From Bugula neritina (Eukaryota; Bryozoa; Gymnolaemata; Cheilostomatida; Bugulidae): a DNA stretch of 60,000 nt. The translations under genes were made by a program, and so were the position numbers. A model generated the notes under the pieces. That model was not told the origin of the DNA. It searched no databases and worked only from the letters and a program-made list of their open reading frames with translations. Shown here piece by piece: positions 1 through 23,500 of the stretch. The stretch spans positions 4,039,251-4,099,250 of the forward strand of contig OZ037773.1 in assembly GCA_964035545.1 (NCBI GenBank), given 5' to 3'. How positions within the stretch are numbered: position 1 is the first letter of the stretch; each line of letters starts with the position of its first letter.

Positions 1-126
1 CTCTACCATGCCGCAGGTCACAAAGCTGCTTTTTAACTTGTGATGGTATTTACTGCAACATAGTAAAAAGGTTTTACTAAATTACTTGGGACATCTAACA
101 ATGTAGAACTACTTTACTTGTGTCAG

Positions 127-2956
127 GGTTCCTACAATGTGGTATAAGCTGTCCTATGGAACTAGCTAAGATAAAGCTGCAGGTTCAGGGGGAAGGTCTA
201 AAGTACGGCAGCGTAAAAAGCATCGACTATACTGGCAGCATCGAATGTCTCAGAAAGATTTACAATATGGAGGGCTTGCGTGGAGTCTGTAGAGGTTAGT
301 TTTCATACGATATTTAAAGTATTATAATGAAGTTGGATGTTTATTTATTTGATCGAATTCATTAGTTTAGAAGTAACCTACAATTATTTCTCACTCATTA
401 CACTCCGAGGGGTAGCACGAATTTTTTTTAGAAATGGAGAGTTTTGAGGGTCCTGATTAATTTGTGAAAACTCTAGAGTGTTCTGTGCACCCAGTTTTAT
501 CCCCCCCCACCATAAACTCTATTCTTGTAGTACACAGATCCATAAACTGAATAACATAAATATCTCTTCTGCAATCTAATGATATATTGAATCGCTTAAT
601 GAAGAAATATTTTAAACATTTTGTTGGTCTCCATTATATTTTTGAAGTCTTCAAGAGCTTCAAATCGAGTTGGCGGTCTGTGCTTGCATTTCAGGAAATT
701 TTAGTGCTTTTAAACACTTTAAAACTATGCTTTGGAAATAAACTATACACATGCAATCATTAAATTAAAGTAAAAGAATTGCATACCTTATCATATCTTT
801 TGTTTCCTAAAAATCAATATTAAAAGAAACTTATGAAAAATATTATTATAATGCATTAAAAAAAGTTCAGCTTTTACATGTTATTCTATTATAGGCATGG
901 TTTCCACCATATTGAGAGATGCACCCGCTTTCGGATTTTATTTCCTCACATATGAATATGTTTGCCGGAAAATGGCCAAAGATGTAAGTTTCATCAGGCT
1001 TAGCTGCCATTTGTTCTTTATTGATATGCAGTAACGAAATAGTTCAAACAGCTTAAGTTTTTACTTAACTTAGGTTTGGGGCACTTAATTGTTGAAATTT
1101 TGTATATATGTATGTGTGCAATAATATACACCGTGGCATACATAACGTACACCATGGCACATGTAATATACACTATGATATACGTAATATACACCATGGC
1201 ATAGGTAATATATATCATGACATACATAATATACACCAGGACATACGTAATATATACCATGGCATACGTAATATACACCATGACATACGTAATATACACC
1301 ATGGCATACGTAATATATATTGTGACATACGTAATATACACCAGGACATACGTAATATACACCATGATATACATAATATACACCATGACATACGTAATAT
1401 ATACCATGGCATACATAATATACACCATGACATACGTAATATATACCATGGCATACATAATATACACCATGACATACATAATATACACCAGGATATACAT
1501 AATATACATCAGGATATGCATAATATACACCAGGATATACATAATATACACCATCACATACATAATGTACACCATGGCATACATAATATACACCATGACA
1601 TACATAATATACACCATGACATACGTAATATACACCAGGACATACGTAATATATACCATGACATACGTAATATACACCATGACATACGTAATATACACCA
1701 GGACATACGTAATATATACCATGACATACATAATATACACTATAAACTTGTTATAAAGCAAGAAGGAGAATCTCCCACAAGAACCCTCCTCCTAGCTGGA
1801 GGTCTGGCCGGATGTGTCTCCTGGATAAGTACGTACCCTGCAGACGTTATCAAGACCAGAATGCAGGAAGATGGGGTCATTCAGAAAGGTGAGCACCTTT
1901 ATCATTATTTTCTTGCTTACAAAACAGACAGATGATATTTATATTGATTAAATTAAATGTAAACTGTAGACTTTCATTATCTCATCTGTACAATTATTTT
2001 CTTATAGATCATGTTTATTATTAAGACAGATTAATATAGTCAATCATTTATATCCTGTCTATCTATTGTCTATAAACCATCTTATAGGCTGACTTTGTAT
2101 GCTATTTAAATGTTGTCTAAATATTTTCTATGAAATAGGCAGACTTGCATACAGATTCAATGGCTACTCGGACTGCATAAGAGCTGCGACAATCTCTGAT
2201 GGCTACGGAGTCTATTTTAGAGGCCTCAATGCTACGCTTCTGAGAGCGTTCCCGACAAATGCTGCCACTTTTGCTGTAGGTCCTTACTCTATAAATTTCA
2301 TAATGCTGTTTTCTGTTATTTACATACAGATTAGCGGAGAACATATCCAAGCTGAGTATAAATTACATATCTACTTGCAAAACTTATAAGTTTGAAGCAT
2401 CAAATGTATTCCGTAACAATCAGCATCATGTCTAAAGAATTCCCAAGAACGCTGCGTATTATATATAGTCTATACAACTAAAAATATAGTTTTATTTCAA
2501 AGACAAGGCACACATGAGCAAAATGGATACAAATACTACCAAAAATTCATTCACCTCATTTTGCAGTAGTTGAGCTAAGCATCTTTGTTTCTGTTTTATA
2601 GAAGTTATTTGCAGCAAAAAATATTTACCTGCAAATAGGCAATAAATTAACATTGATTGCATAAAAAGTTAAAAAGAAGCAAAACCTGCACCCTCTGTAT
2701 TGTATAACATGGTTGGAGTAAAACTCCTTTATTGGCTTAATGATTGATTAGATAAAGTTATATGAGCAGAATTCATGTAATAGCATTTGTTTTTACCTAG
2801 CGAGTTTGCCATGGATATATTGTTCCAAATGATTGCTTTCTCACCCCCCCCCTGCATTAGTGTCAGTGTTTATTCCATGACTAATTTAGTTGTCTTCTCT
2901 TTTAGGTTGTAGGGCTGAGCTTGCGATATCTAAACCCTTACTTTACCAAAGAATAG
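127..2956 (+). CDS. SLC25A29-like mitochondrial carrier, copy A (5' part outside window)
   Basis: Last five coding exons of a mitochondrial carrier; exons 1-4 lie before the window. Exons: 127-294, 895-983, 1759-1888, 2139-2275, 2906-2956, each with AG acceptor and GT donor, phases compatible, stop TAG at 2954. Lengths (168, 89, 130, 137, 51) equal those of copy B exons 5-9. The carrier signature Px[DE]xx[KR]x[KR] appears as PMELAKIK (second repeat) and PADVIKTR (third repeat). The motifs RGxVSTxLRxxPxFGxYFLTY and LLRAFPxNAATF are close to what I know of human SLC25A29, a basic amino acid carrier of the inner mitochondrial membrane; substrate is inferred. It differs from copy B at only a few residues (SVKSIDY against SLKNADY, CVSW against CVAW), and the introns are also alignable, so the duplication is recent. 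Whether A is intact depends on sequence outside the window. Confidence 0.88.
1128..1745. repeat. 21-bp minisatellite in copy A intron 6
   Basis: About 29 units of a 21-bp motif based on ATACGTAATATACACCATG, starting ~144 bp after the exon 6 donor and ending ~14 bp before exon 7. Because 21 is a multiple of three, long meaningless reading frames stay open on both strands. The same intron of copy B carries a shorter, more irregular version at 13060-13272, so the array has changed length since the duplication. Confidence 0.93.
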
Positions 2957-3710
2957 TGACACTAGGAATTTCATTTACATTCTTTGTCTTTGCCATAAGA
3001 TTTTGCCAATTTTATTTTTATATAAAAGTATTTTATAATCTAGACTGTTATTTACTATTATTTTGTTTTAGGGTTTTAGTTTTTCATTTTTAGTTTTGTG
3101 ATAAGTTTCTGTCGGTGATATAATCCCTTTAGTGCCAAAAAGTCTTTAAATTGCAATTTATTTACCTCTAATTTTATTTACTTTTTTGTGCAAAATTTTG
3201 ACTTTCAAGATAACTATATCGTTTTATCGGTTTGTTCAAATGAGAGAAAATTGATTACCACTGAACTAGTAATAATGGAATCAATTATATGAACCTGCTC
3301 TTGGTGGTTATTTTTGATTTAAAAATTAATACATTACTATGTTAGCTGTTTTTAGTTCTCATATTGAAATTTTATTTAGCTTTTAAAAAATTAGACGAAC
3401 TTTTATTCCTGAAAAATCTCAAACTGTTTTCAAGTATATCAACTAAAATTAACAAGTTAAAATACCTAACAAGGTTAACACAACACACACAGAAAGCTAA
3501 TATATAATATAATTGTATAGGCTACAATGGAATTGCATATAATATAAACACTTACAAGACAATATATTATTAAATGTAATATAGTCACATACAGGGCATT
3601 GAAATACATATACCACTGTTTGTTTTGCACTTGCACATGGCAGAGGAAATAAATATATAATGTATTACCATGTAGGGGATGTGTTGTTTATATATAGTTA
3701 TATATACATG

Positions 3711-3831
<121 letters not shown>

Positions 3832-3893
3832 CCATCTAGGCCTATATATGTGTGTGCGTAACTGAAGCCTTCATCATATTGTAAGCATTTTAG

Positions 3894-4022
3894 GAGTTAC
3901 TTCCCCTCTCTTTTCTCTCACAGCTATCAATGCTGTATTGTTTGGTGTCCAGGGAAACATGCTGAAGACAATGGAGAATCCTGATACTTTATTTTCTCAT
4001 TTCATTGCTGGGGCTAGTAGCC
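3894..4022 (+). pseudogene. Orphan SLC25A29-like exon 4, donor lost
   Basis: A 129-bp segment after a TTTTAG acceptor translates to [18 protein letters not shown] and continues VQGNMLK to FIAGAS. It matches exon 4 of copy C (19542-19670) and copy B (9362-9490) in length and frame. Where the functional copies have GCTG followed by GTGAGT or GTAAGT, this copy reads GCTAGTAGCCTATATG, so the 5' splice site is gone. No matching exon 3 or 5 lies nearby. The ~60 bp upstream also align with copy C intron 3. It is a remnant of another carrier copy or a partial duplication, frame still open, hence fairly young. Confidence 0.88.
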
Positions 4023-4523
4023 TATATGCAGTTTGGTATCCATTAGGCCAATAATGCCAAAAACAATATTTTCACTTTAAACCATTTATTTTCAAGGTGA
4101 AATGTTGCATGTTGTAACATCAATTAGAATTCTTCTCAGGTAATGAATAGTGCACTTGATAATAATATGTTAGTTATTTCGATGCATGAATAAAGTGCTG
4201 CAAGGGTGTTTTGAAACTCTATGGGCCTTTCACAGATTGGTTAATGGTAGGCATATTTGACCAATTATAGAGAGTAGGAAATTTCCACCATTGGTTGAAA
4301 TGCATACATTTTACATTAACATGCTTTTAGTCAGTTTATAGAGAAACTTCTGTATGAAAACTTGTATTTTACTAATACCAAGCCAAGAAAACAAGGGTCA
4401 GTAATATATCTTAACATGTAAATTTATAAAATATGTTTAATCATCATTAGCACTTTATTGTTAAAATGTTTTTAAACTAATACTAAATTTTGTAAAAGTA
4501 ATTTTGCCTCAATTAAGCTCATG

Positions 4524-4745
4524 TTAACTCACATGGGTTTATAGTCACTATCTCTGTGAGAACCCCTAATGAAAAGGATTCTCTGAAGCAGGTTATAAGA
4601 ACTCATTTTCTACTGTGGCAAAAGAGAAGTTTTGACTGAATGCTCTTCCTAGCACCACTAATGGCCTTTACTGGTGTTCAAACCACTGGCCTTGTGTTCA
4701 CTAAGCTGGTGCTCTAACTACTAGTGTCTAGACTCTAGAACCTAG
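4524..4745 (-). mobile_element. tRNA-derived SINE copy 1
   Basis: Read on the minus strand, it starts with a tRNA-like head: box A-like TAGTTAGAGCACC and box B-like TGGTTTGAACACC, then a body shared with the copies near 37.9 kb and 50.4 kb. The body contains, on the plus strand, TTTATAGTCAC, CTGTGAGA and TGACTGAATGCTCTTCC. This is the most diverged of the three minus-strand copies. Exact ends and target-site duplications are unclear. Confidence 0.75.
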
Positions 4746-5665
4746 ACCATAGCTGATCACTCATATGCTAACAGTAACTACAGAAAGATTGCTTGATTGT
4801 AGGTATTTCTCATGTAAAAATTTGAGCTAGTATAGTTTATCATTTTTATTTTGAGACTCTATGAGTATGGTGTTTTGTATTTGAGCGGAATTTAAATTAA
4901 AATATACCATCCTATGTATAAATATTGAATAATCAACATGGTATATTAATATATGTGAGTTCAAAGTAATAAAAATACAAAAGACATATAAACTTACAGG
5001 GAAAAAATTCATTATGTCCTCAAGCTTGCAAGAATTACCCTCTATTTTTCATTTTATGATAATGTGTTGGTATATTGCATAAAAAGCAAGAAACTCAACT
5101 ACTTCAGTTTGAATAATAATATGAGTAGTTAAAAGTAACCTCAGCTTTCAACAGTAACAATTTGAGCAGGCTTTCCATACATCTCACCGAGATAAAATTT
5201 GAACTGCAACTTTTTGTGCAAATCTTTTGGTAGTCATCCACATTTATTTTTTTAGTAATTTCTTTTCATTTCCAAGACACTTATTTTGAAGAAACAAATT
5301 ATATTGAAATTATTTCAACTTCCATTTCAAATTTTGGCTTTGACAAGCCTTATTTTCACAATAAAATTTACACTGTATAGTGTTTTAAATATTTACAGCA
5401 TGCAATTTAGAGTTTTTTGTTATTGCAGCATGAATCAACAACAATATGATATCATGTTTCATATAGGCTATATATAAGATGTAGATCGCTAAATAGGGAT
5501 ATAGTTTTTGCACTTCACTAAGTAAAGTCTCTTGAGCATGAATATAATACCTGCATCTAACACATACAACACTGTACCTACTGAATATTTCAGGCTGAAA
5601 ATTAAAGATTTACACTTTCAAAGTCTTGGAACTACTCTGAGAACCTGTCACCAACTTTCCTTATA

Positions 5666-15668
<10,003 letters not shown>

Positions 15669-17504
15669 TGACACTAAGAATTTAATTTAAATTCTTTGTC
15701 TTTGCCATAAGATTTTGCCAATTTTATTTTTATATAAAAGTATTTTATAATCTAGACTGTTAATTACCTGTTTTAGGGTTTTAGTCTTGCATTTTTTAGT
15801 TTTGTGATAAGTTTTTGTCGGTGATATAAACTCTTTAGTGCCAAAAAGTATTTCAACTGCAATTTATTTACATCTAATTTTATTTACTTGTTTTATGCAA
15901 CATTTTGACTTTCAAGATAATTACATAATTCTATTGCTTTGTTCAAGCAAGAGCAAATTGATTATCACTGAACAAGTAATTATATGAACAGGTCTGTTCT
16001 TCGTGGTTATTCTTGCTTTAAAAATTAATAGATTACTATGTTAGCTGTTTTTAGTTCTTATATTAAAATTTTATTTAGCTTTTAATAAAATAAACGGACT
16101 TTTATTCTCCAAAAATCTCAAACTGTTTTTAAGTATATCAACTAAAAATAATCATTTATAAATACCTAACAAGGTTAACACAACACACACAGAAAGCTAA
16201 TATATTATATAATTGTATAGGCTACAATGGAATTGCATATAATATAAACACTTACAAGACAGTCATATATCATATTATATTCGCGTACAAGGCATTGAAA
16301 TACATATACCACTGTTTGTTTTGCGCTTGCACATGACAGAGGAAATTAATATATGATGTATATTACCACGTAGGGATGCGTTGTTTATATATGGCTATAT
16401 ATACATGTACTGCAAAGAGCTGTTAGGGAAAAGCTATTGACTGTGCTAATTTTAAACTCAGTACACCATAATATTTAATGTAGCTCAGAATCCTAAGGGT
16501 GTTGGAAAAGTTATAAATTTAGCTCATAATTTTAACATGTTAATAATAGATATACCTATAACCTTTAGCTTACTTTTCATACAAACTATAGTCTATTTCT
16601 TTTGTGTGTTCAACCAGCAGCTCAAGGATAAGTAAATGTGTCCTTGAATTAACATTGTTTACTGACTCAGTGCCTTTTATGCTAGGAAATCACCTAACCA
16701 AACAAACCACCAAAGTTATCTCTAATCTTTTGAAATTGATTAATTTATGTACATTGATACAACATGTAATTATCCTCAAAGTGCATTAAGTAGAGTGAAT
16801 CTAACAGCCACTAGTACACGCGCTGTGCTACTCCCTAGTGAGTGTAACAAGTTTTATATTTACACTCTTTACAAAAACTTGTTATTCCAGGAAAAGCTAT
16901 GACCCACTATTCTACGTGTTGCTTTATGTAAGACTGGGAGAGGCTATCGTAAGTCAAGTACAGTTTAACCTACACTATTTAATTTTTCTGTATTATATGA
17001 GTTGCATACAATGTAATTTTAATGTTAGTGTGGTGTATGATAAATAGAGCATGAGCTACATGCAACATATTCTATTATAACTTACCTGCAGTATAATTAG
17101 AATACCACAATTGAAATGAGCTGCAAAATGAACAACATAATAGCTAGTGTGTAGATCCCACCTCACTCTCTTTTTCCTTTTCTCCACTCCCCCTTTCTCT
17201 TTTTCTCTAAACTCTCTCTCTAACTCCTCTCTCTACTCTCCCTTCTCCACCCGCTTCTCCCTTTCCCTCCTCAACCCTCCCTTCTCCCTTTCCCTAACCA
17301 ATTATTCAACTCTTGCTTCTTTTCCTTCTTTCTTTTAGTTTTATGAGAGTGACATGGAATTGTGCTCATTTTACTTAGGAATATAATAAGCAATCATCAC
17401 AGCTTTGTATATTTTGTACTTTGTTAGGTCTAAATCTGAACCTTGTATTCAATACTTTGTAAAGAGATCTGAGAATCCTGCCACATCCTACAACTTTATT
17501 TATA
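15669..17504. other. Spacer between carrier copies B and C
   Basis: The first ~740 bp align with the 3' flank of copy A (2957-3710). The rest is unique AT-rich sequence plus a pyrimidine-rich tract at 17147-17338. The ~40 bp before copy C's ATG resemble the 5' flank of copy B. No further gene is seen. Confidence 0.6.
17147..17338 (+). promoter_or_regulatory. Pyrimidine-rich tract upstream of carrier copy C
   Basis: About 190 bp made almost only of C and T (CTCTCTTTTTCC, TTCTCCACTCCCCC and similar), 165 bp before the ATG of copy C. It could be a promoter-proximal homopurine/homopyrimidine element, or simply low-complexity DNA. Copy B has no equivalent in the same place. Regulatory role is inference. 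Confidence 0.35.
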
Positions 17505-20500
17505 ATGAGTCTAGTGGAGTTTGTAGCAGGATGCTTTGGAGGTAAAATAAGCATACAGTATATACTAAATTATATTAAAATAAGCCTACAGTATATACTA
17601 AATTATCTTAAAATAAGCATTCAGTATATACTAAATTATCTTAAAATAAGCATACAGTATATACTAAATTATATTAAAATAAGCATACAGTATATACTAA
17701 ATTATATTAAAATAAGCATACAGTATATACTAAATTATCTTAAAATAAGCATACAGTATATACTAAATTATATTAAAATAAGCATACAGTATATACTAAA
17801 TTATCTTAAAATAAGCATATACAGTTATATACTAAATTATCTTAAAATAAGCATACAATATATACTAAATTATCTTAAAATAAGCATACAGTATATACTA
17901 AATTATATTAAAATAAGCATTCAGTATATACTAAATTATCTTAAAATAAGCATACAGTTATATACTAAATTACATTAAAATAAGCATACAGTATGTACTA
18001 AATTATCTTAAAATAAGCATACAGTATATACTAAATTATCTTAAAATAAGCATACAGTATATACTAAATTATCTTAAAATAAGCATACAGTATATACTAA
18101 ATTATCTTAAAATAAGCATACAGTATATACTAAATTATTTTAAAATAAGCATACAATATGTACTAAATTATTTTAAAATGAAAGATATAGACAATAATTT
18201 TTTTATACTCATTTACAGCCATTTTTTTTCATTCCTTTGAATATACAGTTTACATAAACTAATTTATTTAAAGAAAAGATAATACAATTTTAATTTTTTA
18301 ATTTACTTTTACACTGTAAATACAATGGCTTCAACAGCTTAGCTGCTTATTAAAAAGAAAGTAGTTGTAGCAGCAATTATTCCATTCTAATACTAATATT
18401 AATAATAATCATTTAAATATTATATATAATTATAAATGTTTATTTATAGTATAATTATGTATGATTTAAAGCAATGCTTTTTATTCTTTATGTAGATTAT
18501 TTTTTAATAAGTTTCATTCTCAAAAATCAAGCCATAGTTTAACTGTGAGAGTCTATTTAGTGATAGTCAATGCAGGAAAATTAACATTTTTAGTTTCAAT
18601 TTCTGCATAAAATTTAGTCTTCCCTAAACAAACAGCTTGGAGTCAGGCAGCGTGCTTGCTGTCAGACAAATCATCATGAAATATTTGTCAATGCACTAAA
18701 CAAATAATATAATTGGCTAAGCAGCCATGGCTCCTAACGGCAACATTATTCTGGATAGTTTTATTTTAGGCATTGCTAACGTAGTGATTGGCCATCCATT
18801 CGACACTGTAAAAGTAAGTGAGTGCACTAAAATAGCGTCTTGCAGTTAAAGTATTACTACAGTGTCTTGTAAGAAAAGCAAGTTTTTAGAATAATTTTAC
18901 CTGTCCCCTTTTAATCTATATGCTTATTTAAAAAATTTTCACATTAACACAACGATAAATTAACGTTTTAAAAGTTTTCCAATTTTTGATTTTTTATTAT
19001 TTTGAGAGAGATGCTTTTTTCCATTTCATATCTGCAAAACAAAGTAAATCAATAATCAATAAATTTAGACTGCATGGTACCTAAAACAGATGCAGCGCAT
19101 GGTATATACAGCTCCTTTAAATGTATTCCATAGACACGATTGCAAAATTCAAGCTATGCTTATAAAGGAACTCTCCAATGTTTCACATCTATTGTGAAAA
19201 AAGAAAGTGTGAAAGGACTATATAAGGGTATGCATCATTTATATATACATTTGTTATGAGTGGGTGTGTATGTGTGTGTGTGCGTATGTGTGTGTGTGTG
19301 TGCGTGCGTATGTGCGTGCGTATGTGTGTGTGTGCATGTGTGCGCACGTGTGTGTGCATGTTATATGTGCGCGTGTGTGTGTGTATGTGTGTGCGTGTGT
19401 GTATGTGTGCATGTATGTGCATGTGTGTACGTGTGTGTGTGCGTGCGTGCGTGCGTACGTGCGTACGTGCGTGCATGCGTATGTGTGTGTGTAACTGTAT
19501 TACTATCACCTGAAGCCTTCTGCGTATTGTAAGCGTTTTAGGAGCTACTTCCCCTCTGTACTCTCTCACAGCTATCAATGCTGTATTATTTGGTGTCCAG
19601 GGAAACATGCTGAAAGTAATGGAAAATCCTGAAACTTCATCTTCTCATTTCATTGCTGGAGCTACAGCTGGTGAGTCTAGTATACAACACCTTGTAGAAA
19701 ATACTACACAATGAGCCAGATATCAGATTTTAGTCACTTTTCAATATATTCTGAAAGCTTGAATATATTATTGTAAATTTTGCATATATCTTCTGATTAT
19801 ACCAATTATTATTGTATGAGCTATGTAATCTTTTTAACTTTAAAAGTTTTAGATCACTAATTATTTTATAGTGAAACATATTTTCAATTTGGGGAAACAA
19901 CTCCCATTGGTGTTTTCAGGGTTTCTGCAATGTGGAATTAGCTGCCCAATGGAGCTTGCTAAGATTAAACTGCAGATTCAAGGAGAAGGCATCAAGTATG
20001 GGACAGTCTATAGCAAGGAGTACAACGGGACTATTAATTGTCTACTGAAAATCTATCAACTGAAAGGGCTGCGAGGACTGTACACAGGTTAGAAATACAG
20101 AATAAAATAAGTTCTACTGCCAGTAGCAAATAACATCCTGCTGAGGGCAACTTATGAACACTTTATACAGACAGAATCTATTTTGCTGAATGATTGTGAA
20201 ATAGTCAACCAAAGAGTTGAAAAGTCAGGAATGCAGCATGGATACAATTTGACTGGTGTCACTTTGCAGTTCAGGAGGGTAATATTGCATGTCATAGTGC
20301 GTTCTGTGATGAACAGCTGTCATTTGTTTTAGGCTTAAAACTTTTAAATAAAACACAGCCAGAGCTATATGTTCGCCCTAGTACTAAAAGTCATTTAGCT
20401 AATCATAGTGTCTCTCAATGAAGTCTGATTGGCTGAACATCAATAAGTTTGCAGTGACTTTGATGCAAGTAAATACAGTGAATCTGTTTTGGAAAAGTAA

Positions 20501-23500
20501 TTTATTTTAAATTCAGTTTATTAGCTTGTGAACTAAACAAAAAGTTCTATGAATAAAGACATTTGCCTAGCTTGGTGCGTGTTTCACTATTCTCACTCAT
20601 AACAAGAGTTTTTACAATAACTCTGTCCAAATACCAACACAAGAATGTTATGCTCCCTCATTCATAACAAGTTTCAGGTCACAAAAAAGTGGCTAACAGC
20701 ACACTTGATAATTTAGTTCTTCTACCAGCTTTTAGACTCAATATGCATTATAATGATCAGTGTTTGTGTTAATGTTGATTATATTCTATAGGGATGGTTT
20801 CAACAATAATGCGAGACTCTCCCGCTCTTGGTGTTTACTTCTTGACGTATGATTGGCTATGTAAGAGATGGAAAAGAAAAGTAAGTCTATCCTCGTACTT
20901 CCTGTGCTGAGTATATAGGTCACATGACTTCCATTTCCTGTGCCAAGTATATAATCGGTCACATGACTCCCACAAATAATTAGGCATTAATTAGTGACAG
21001 TTATGGGTTTGCATTAAACAATAATTGGGTATGCAAATTTTCGTGTTTTAAAAAGCAATTTGTATTTGTTTAGTAGTATTTGTGTGATATGTTGTTCTAA
21101 ATGCACAAAACTAATAACCGCAAAATAAATGTTTCTTTGACTTAGCTAATTTTTGTAATATATTGAAATAGTTTAAAAATAATAATATTTATAGTAAATT
21201 AAATGCACGTCATTTGTTCACGTTTAATTATGCCGCAACAACTGTGCAACATTATACTCTATCCATGTTTGCTTTTTTTACTTGTATGTCTATAAAACCT
21301 TTCAGGACACCAGTCAGTGTTCAACAGGAAGTCAGTTGCTAGCAGGTGGCTTGGCGGGCTGTGCATCATGGTCAGTGAATTATCCCGTAGACGTGGTGAA
21401 GACTAGAATACAAGCAGGGGGAGTTTACAAGGAGGGTGAGAGTTTTATACTCTGTACTAGTTGTAATGTACATAGTTTACTTTGTAGTGTACAGCATGTG
21501 TAGTATATAGTGTGTGTAGTATATAGTGTGTGTAGTATATAGTGTGTGTAGTATATAGTGTGTGTAGTGTGTAGTGTATAGTGTGTGTAGTATGTAGTGT
21601 GTGTAGTATATAGTGTGTGTAGTATATAGTGTGTGTAGTATATAGTGTATATAGTATATAGTGTGTGTAGTGTGTAGTGTATATAGTATATAGTGTGTGT
21701 AGTGTGTAGTGTATAGTGTGTGTAGCGTATAGCGTGTGTAGTGTATAGTGTGTGTAGTATATAGTATGTGTAGTATATAGTGTGTGTAGTATATAGTGTG
21801 TGTAGTATATAGTGTGTGTAGTATGTAGTGTGTGTAGTATATAGTGTGTGTAGTATATAGTGTGTGTAGTATATAGTGTATATAGTATATAGTGTGTGTA
21901 GTGTATAGTGTGTGTAGTATATAGTGTATATAGTATATAGTGTGTGTAGTATATAGTGTGTGTAGTATATAGAGTATATAGTATATAGTGTGTGTAGTGT
22001 GTAGTGTATAGTGTGTGTAGTATGTAGTGTGTGTAGTATATAGTGTGTGTAGTATATAGTGTGTGTAGTATATAGTGTATATAGTATATAGTGTGTGTAG
22101 TGTGTAGTGTATATAGTATATAGTGTGTGTAGTGTGTAGTGTATAGTGTGTGTAGCGTATAGCGTGTGTAGTGTATAGTGTGTGTAGTATATAGTGTGTG
22201 TAGTATATAGTGTGTGTAGTATATAGTGTGTGTAGTATATAGTGTGTGTAGTATGTAGTGTGTGTAGTATATAGTGTGTGTAGTATATAGTGTGTGTAGT
22301 ATATAGTGTATATAGTATATAGTGTGTGTAGTGTATAGTGTGTGTAGTGTATAGTGTGTGTAGTATATAGTGTGTGTAGTGTATAGTGTGTGTAGTATAT
22401 AGTGTGTGTAGTATATAGTGTGCAACTGTAATGAGTAGTGCATATAGTGAGTAATGTGAACTGTGTATGGCGGTAGTGTGCAGTGAATTGTATTTAGAGT
22501 TGTTGTTCCTACAATGCCAGTATATATACTCACTAGCCTAGTATAATACTTGTTTGTTGTAGGGAAACTAGTATACAAATACACTGGGTATTTGGACTGC
22601 ATAAAAAAGTCTATTTCAGCTGATGGATACAAAGTCTTTGGTAAAGGTTTGAATGCTGCACTACTCAGGGCGTTTCCTACAAATGCGGCTACATTTTTCG
22701 TAAGTTGCTATGCGTTTCATATCACTTGAAAGATTTTGAAAATTATATACTATTTTCCTGCATGCTTTCTATAGATCTTCATTCAGATAATGTTATAGCA
22801 TTAATGTATAGGAGTCACTTCACCTCTTGCTTACATTGCGTTGAATTGCAACATGCTAAAAATATACAGTTTTAACACACTAGCTGAACTTTTTTAAGCC
22901 AGTGTTATGCAAAAACAATTCCTTAAAGTTTTCCTAATCACTGAAATGGGTGATCTAACAGTGATTCGCTGTGCAGAATTATATATTCTTATAAAATCAC
23001 AGCTTCATCCTGTGTAGTTTGCAGTTTTATTTAAATGTTACAAAGAATCTAATGGCCAAATTTTATTCAACTTTTATAATGTACATATTTGCATGTCATT
23101 GCATCCAGCAAAGTTCAAAAGCTGTGTATAATTTTTAATTACTTCTATAAAATCAGTCTATAAATATATTACTAGCTATAAAACAAGAATTTTAAAATGT
23201 AAACAGGTGTGTGCATACATTTACATGTTTATAAGTGTAATCTATGTTGACTTTTATCTATATTTTGTGTATCTTACATTGACCTACATAATGCCATTTG
23301 TATATGTAGCACTCTCTGTACAACTTCTAACTTTTTAATTACAGTTTTTAAACAGAAAATATACCCACTTTATAGATGATGATCATCATATGCCATTTTT
23401 AACAATGTCAACATTTGAAGTAATATTTATGCCATTTGACAACTTTAACTTATATTTCCTTGCAGACTGTAACCTGGGTGCTTAAGATTCTGGAGCCAAA

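Noticed and set aside
640-720. Possible extra exon in intron 5 of copies A and B (TTGCATTTCAG conserved)
   Set aside because: Conservation is explained by the recent duplication; no open, donor-ended segment follows, and copies B and C have a fixed nine-exon structure.
1018-1935. Long overlapping open frames on both strands rich in Tyr-Ile-Thr-Tyr or Asn-Ile-His
   Set aside because: They are translations of a 21-bp minisatellite, whose length is a multiple of three; only the last ~130 bp of the plus frame (from 1759) is a real exon.
17505-17978. 157-codon frame starting with the real carrier N-terminus
   Set aside because: Only the first 37 bp are exon 1; the remainder is the 33-bp minisatellite, which stays open because 33 is a multiple of three.
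19189-19608. His/Thr-rich and Cys/Val-rich frames
   Set aside because: GT/GCGT simple sequence in copy C intron 3.
21457-22632. 391-codon Tyr-Thr-His-rich minus-strand frame
   Set aside because: It is the reverse complement of the GTATATAGTGTGTGTA array.
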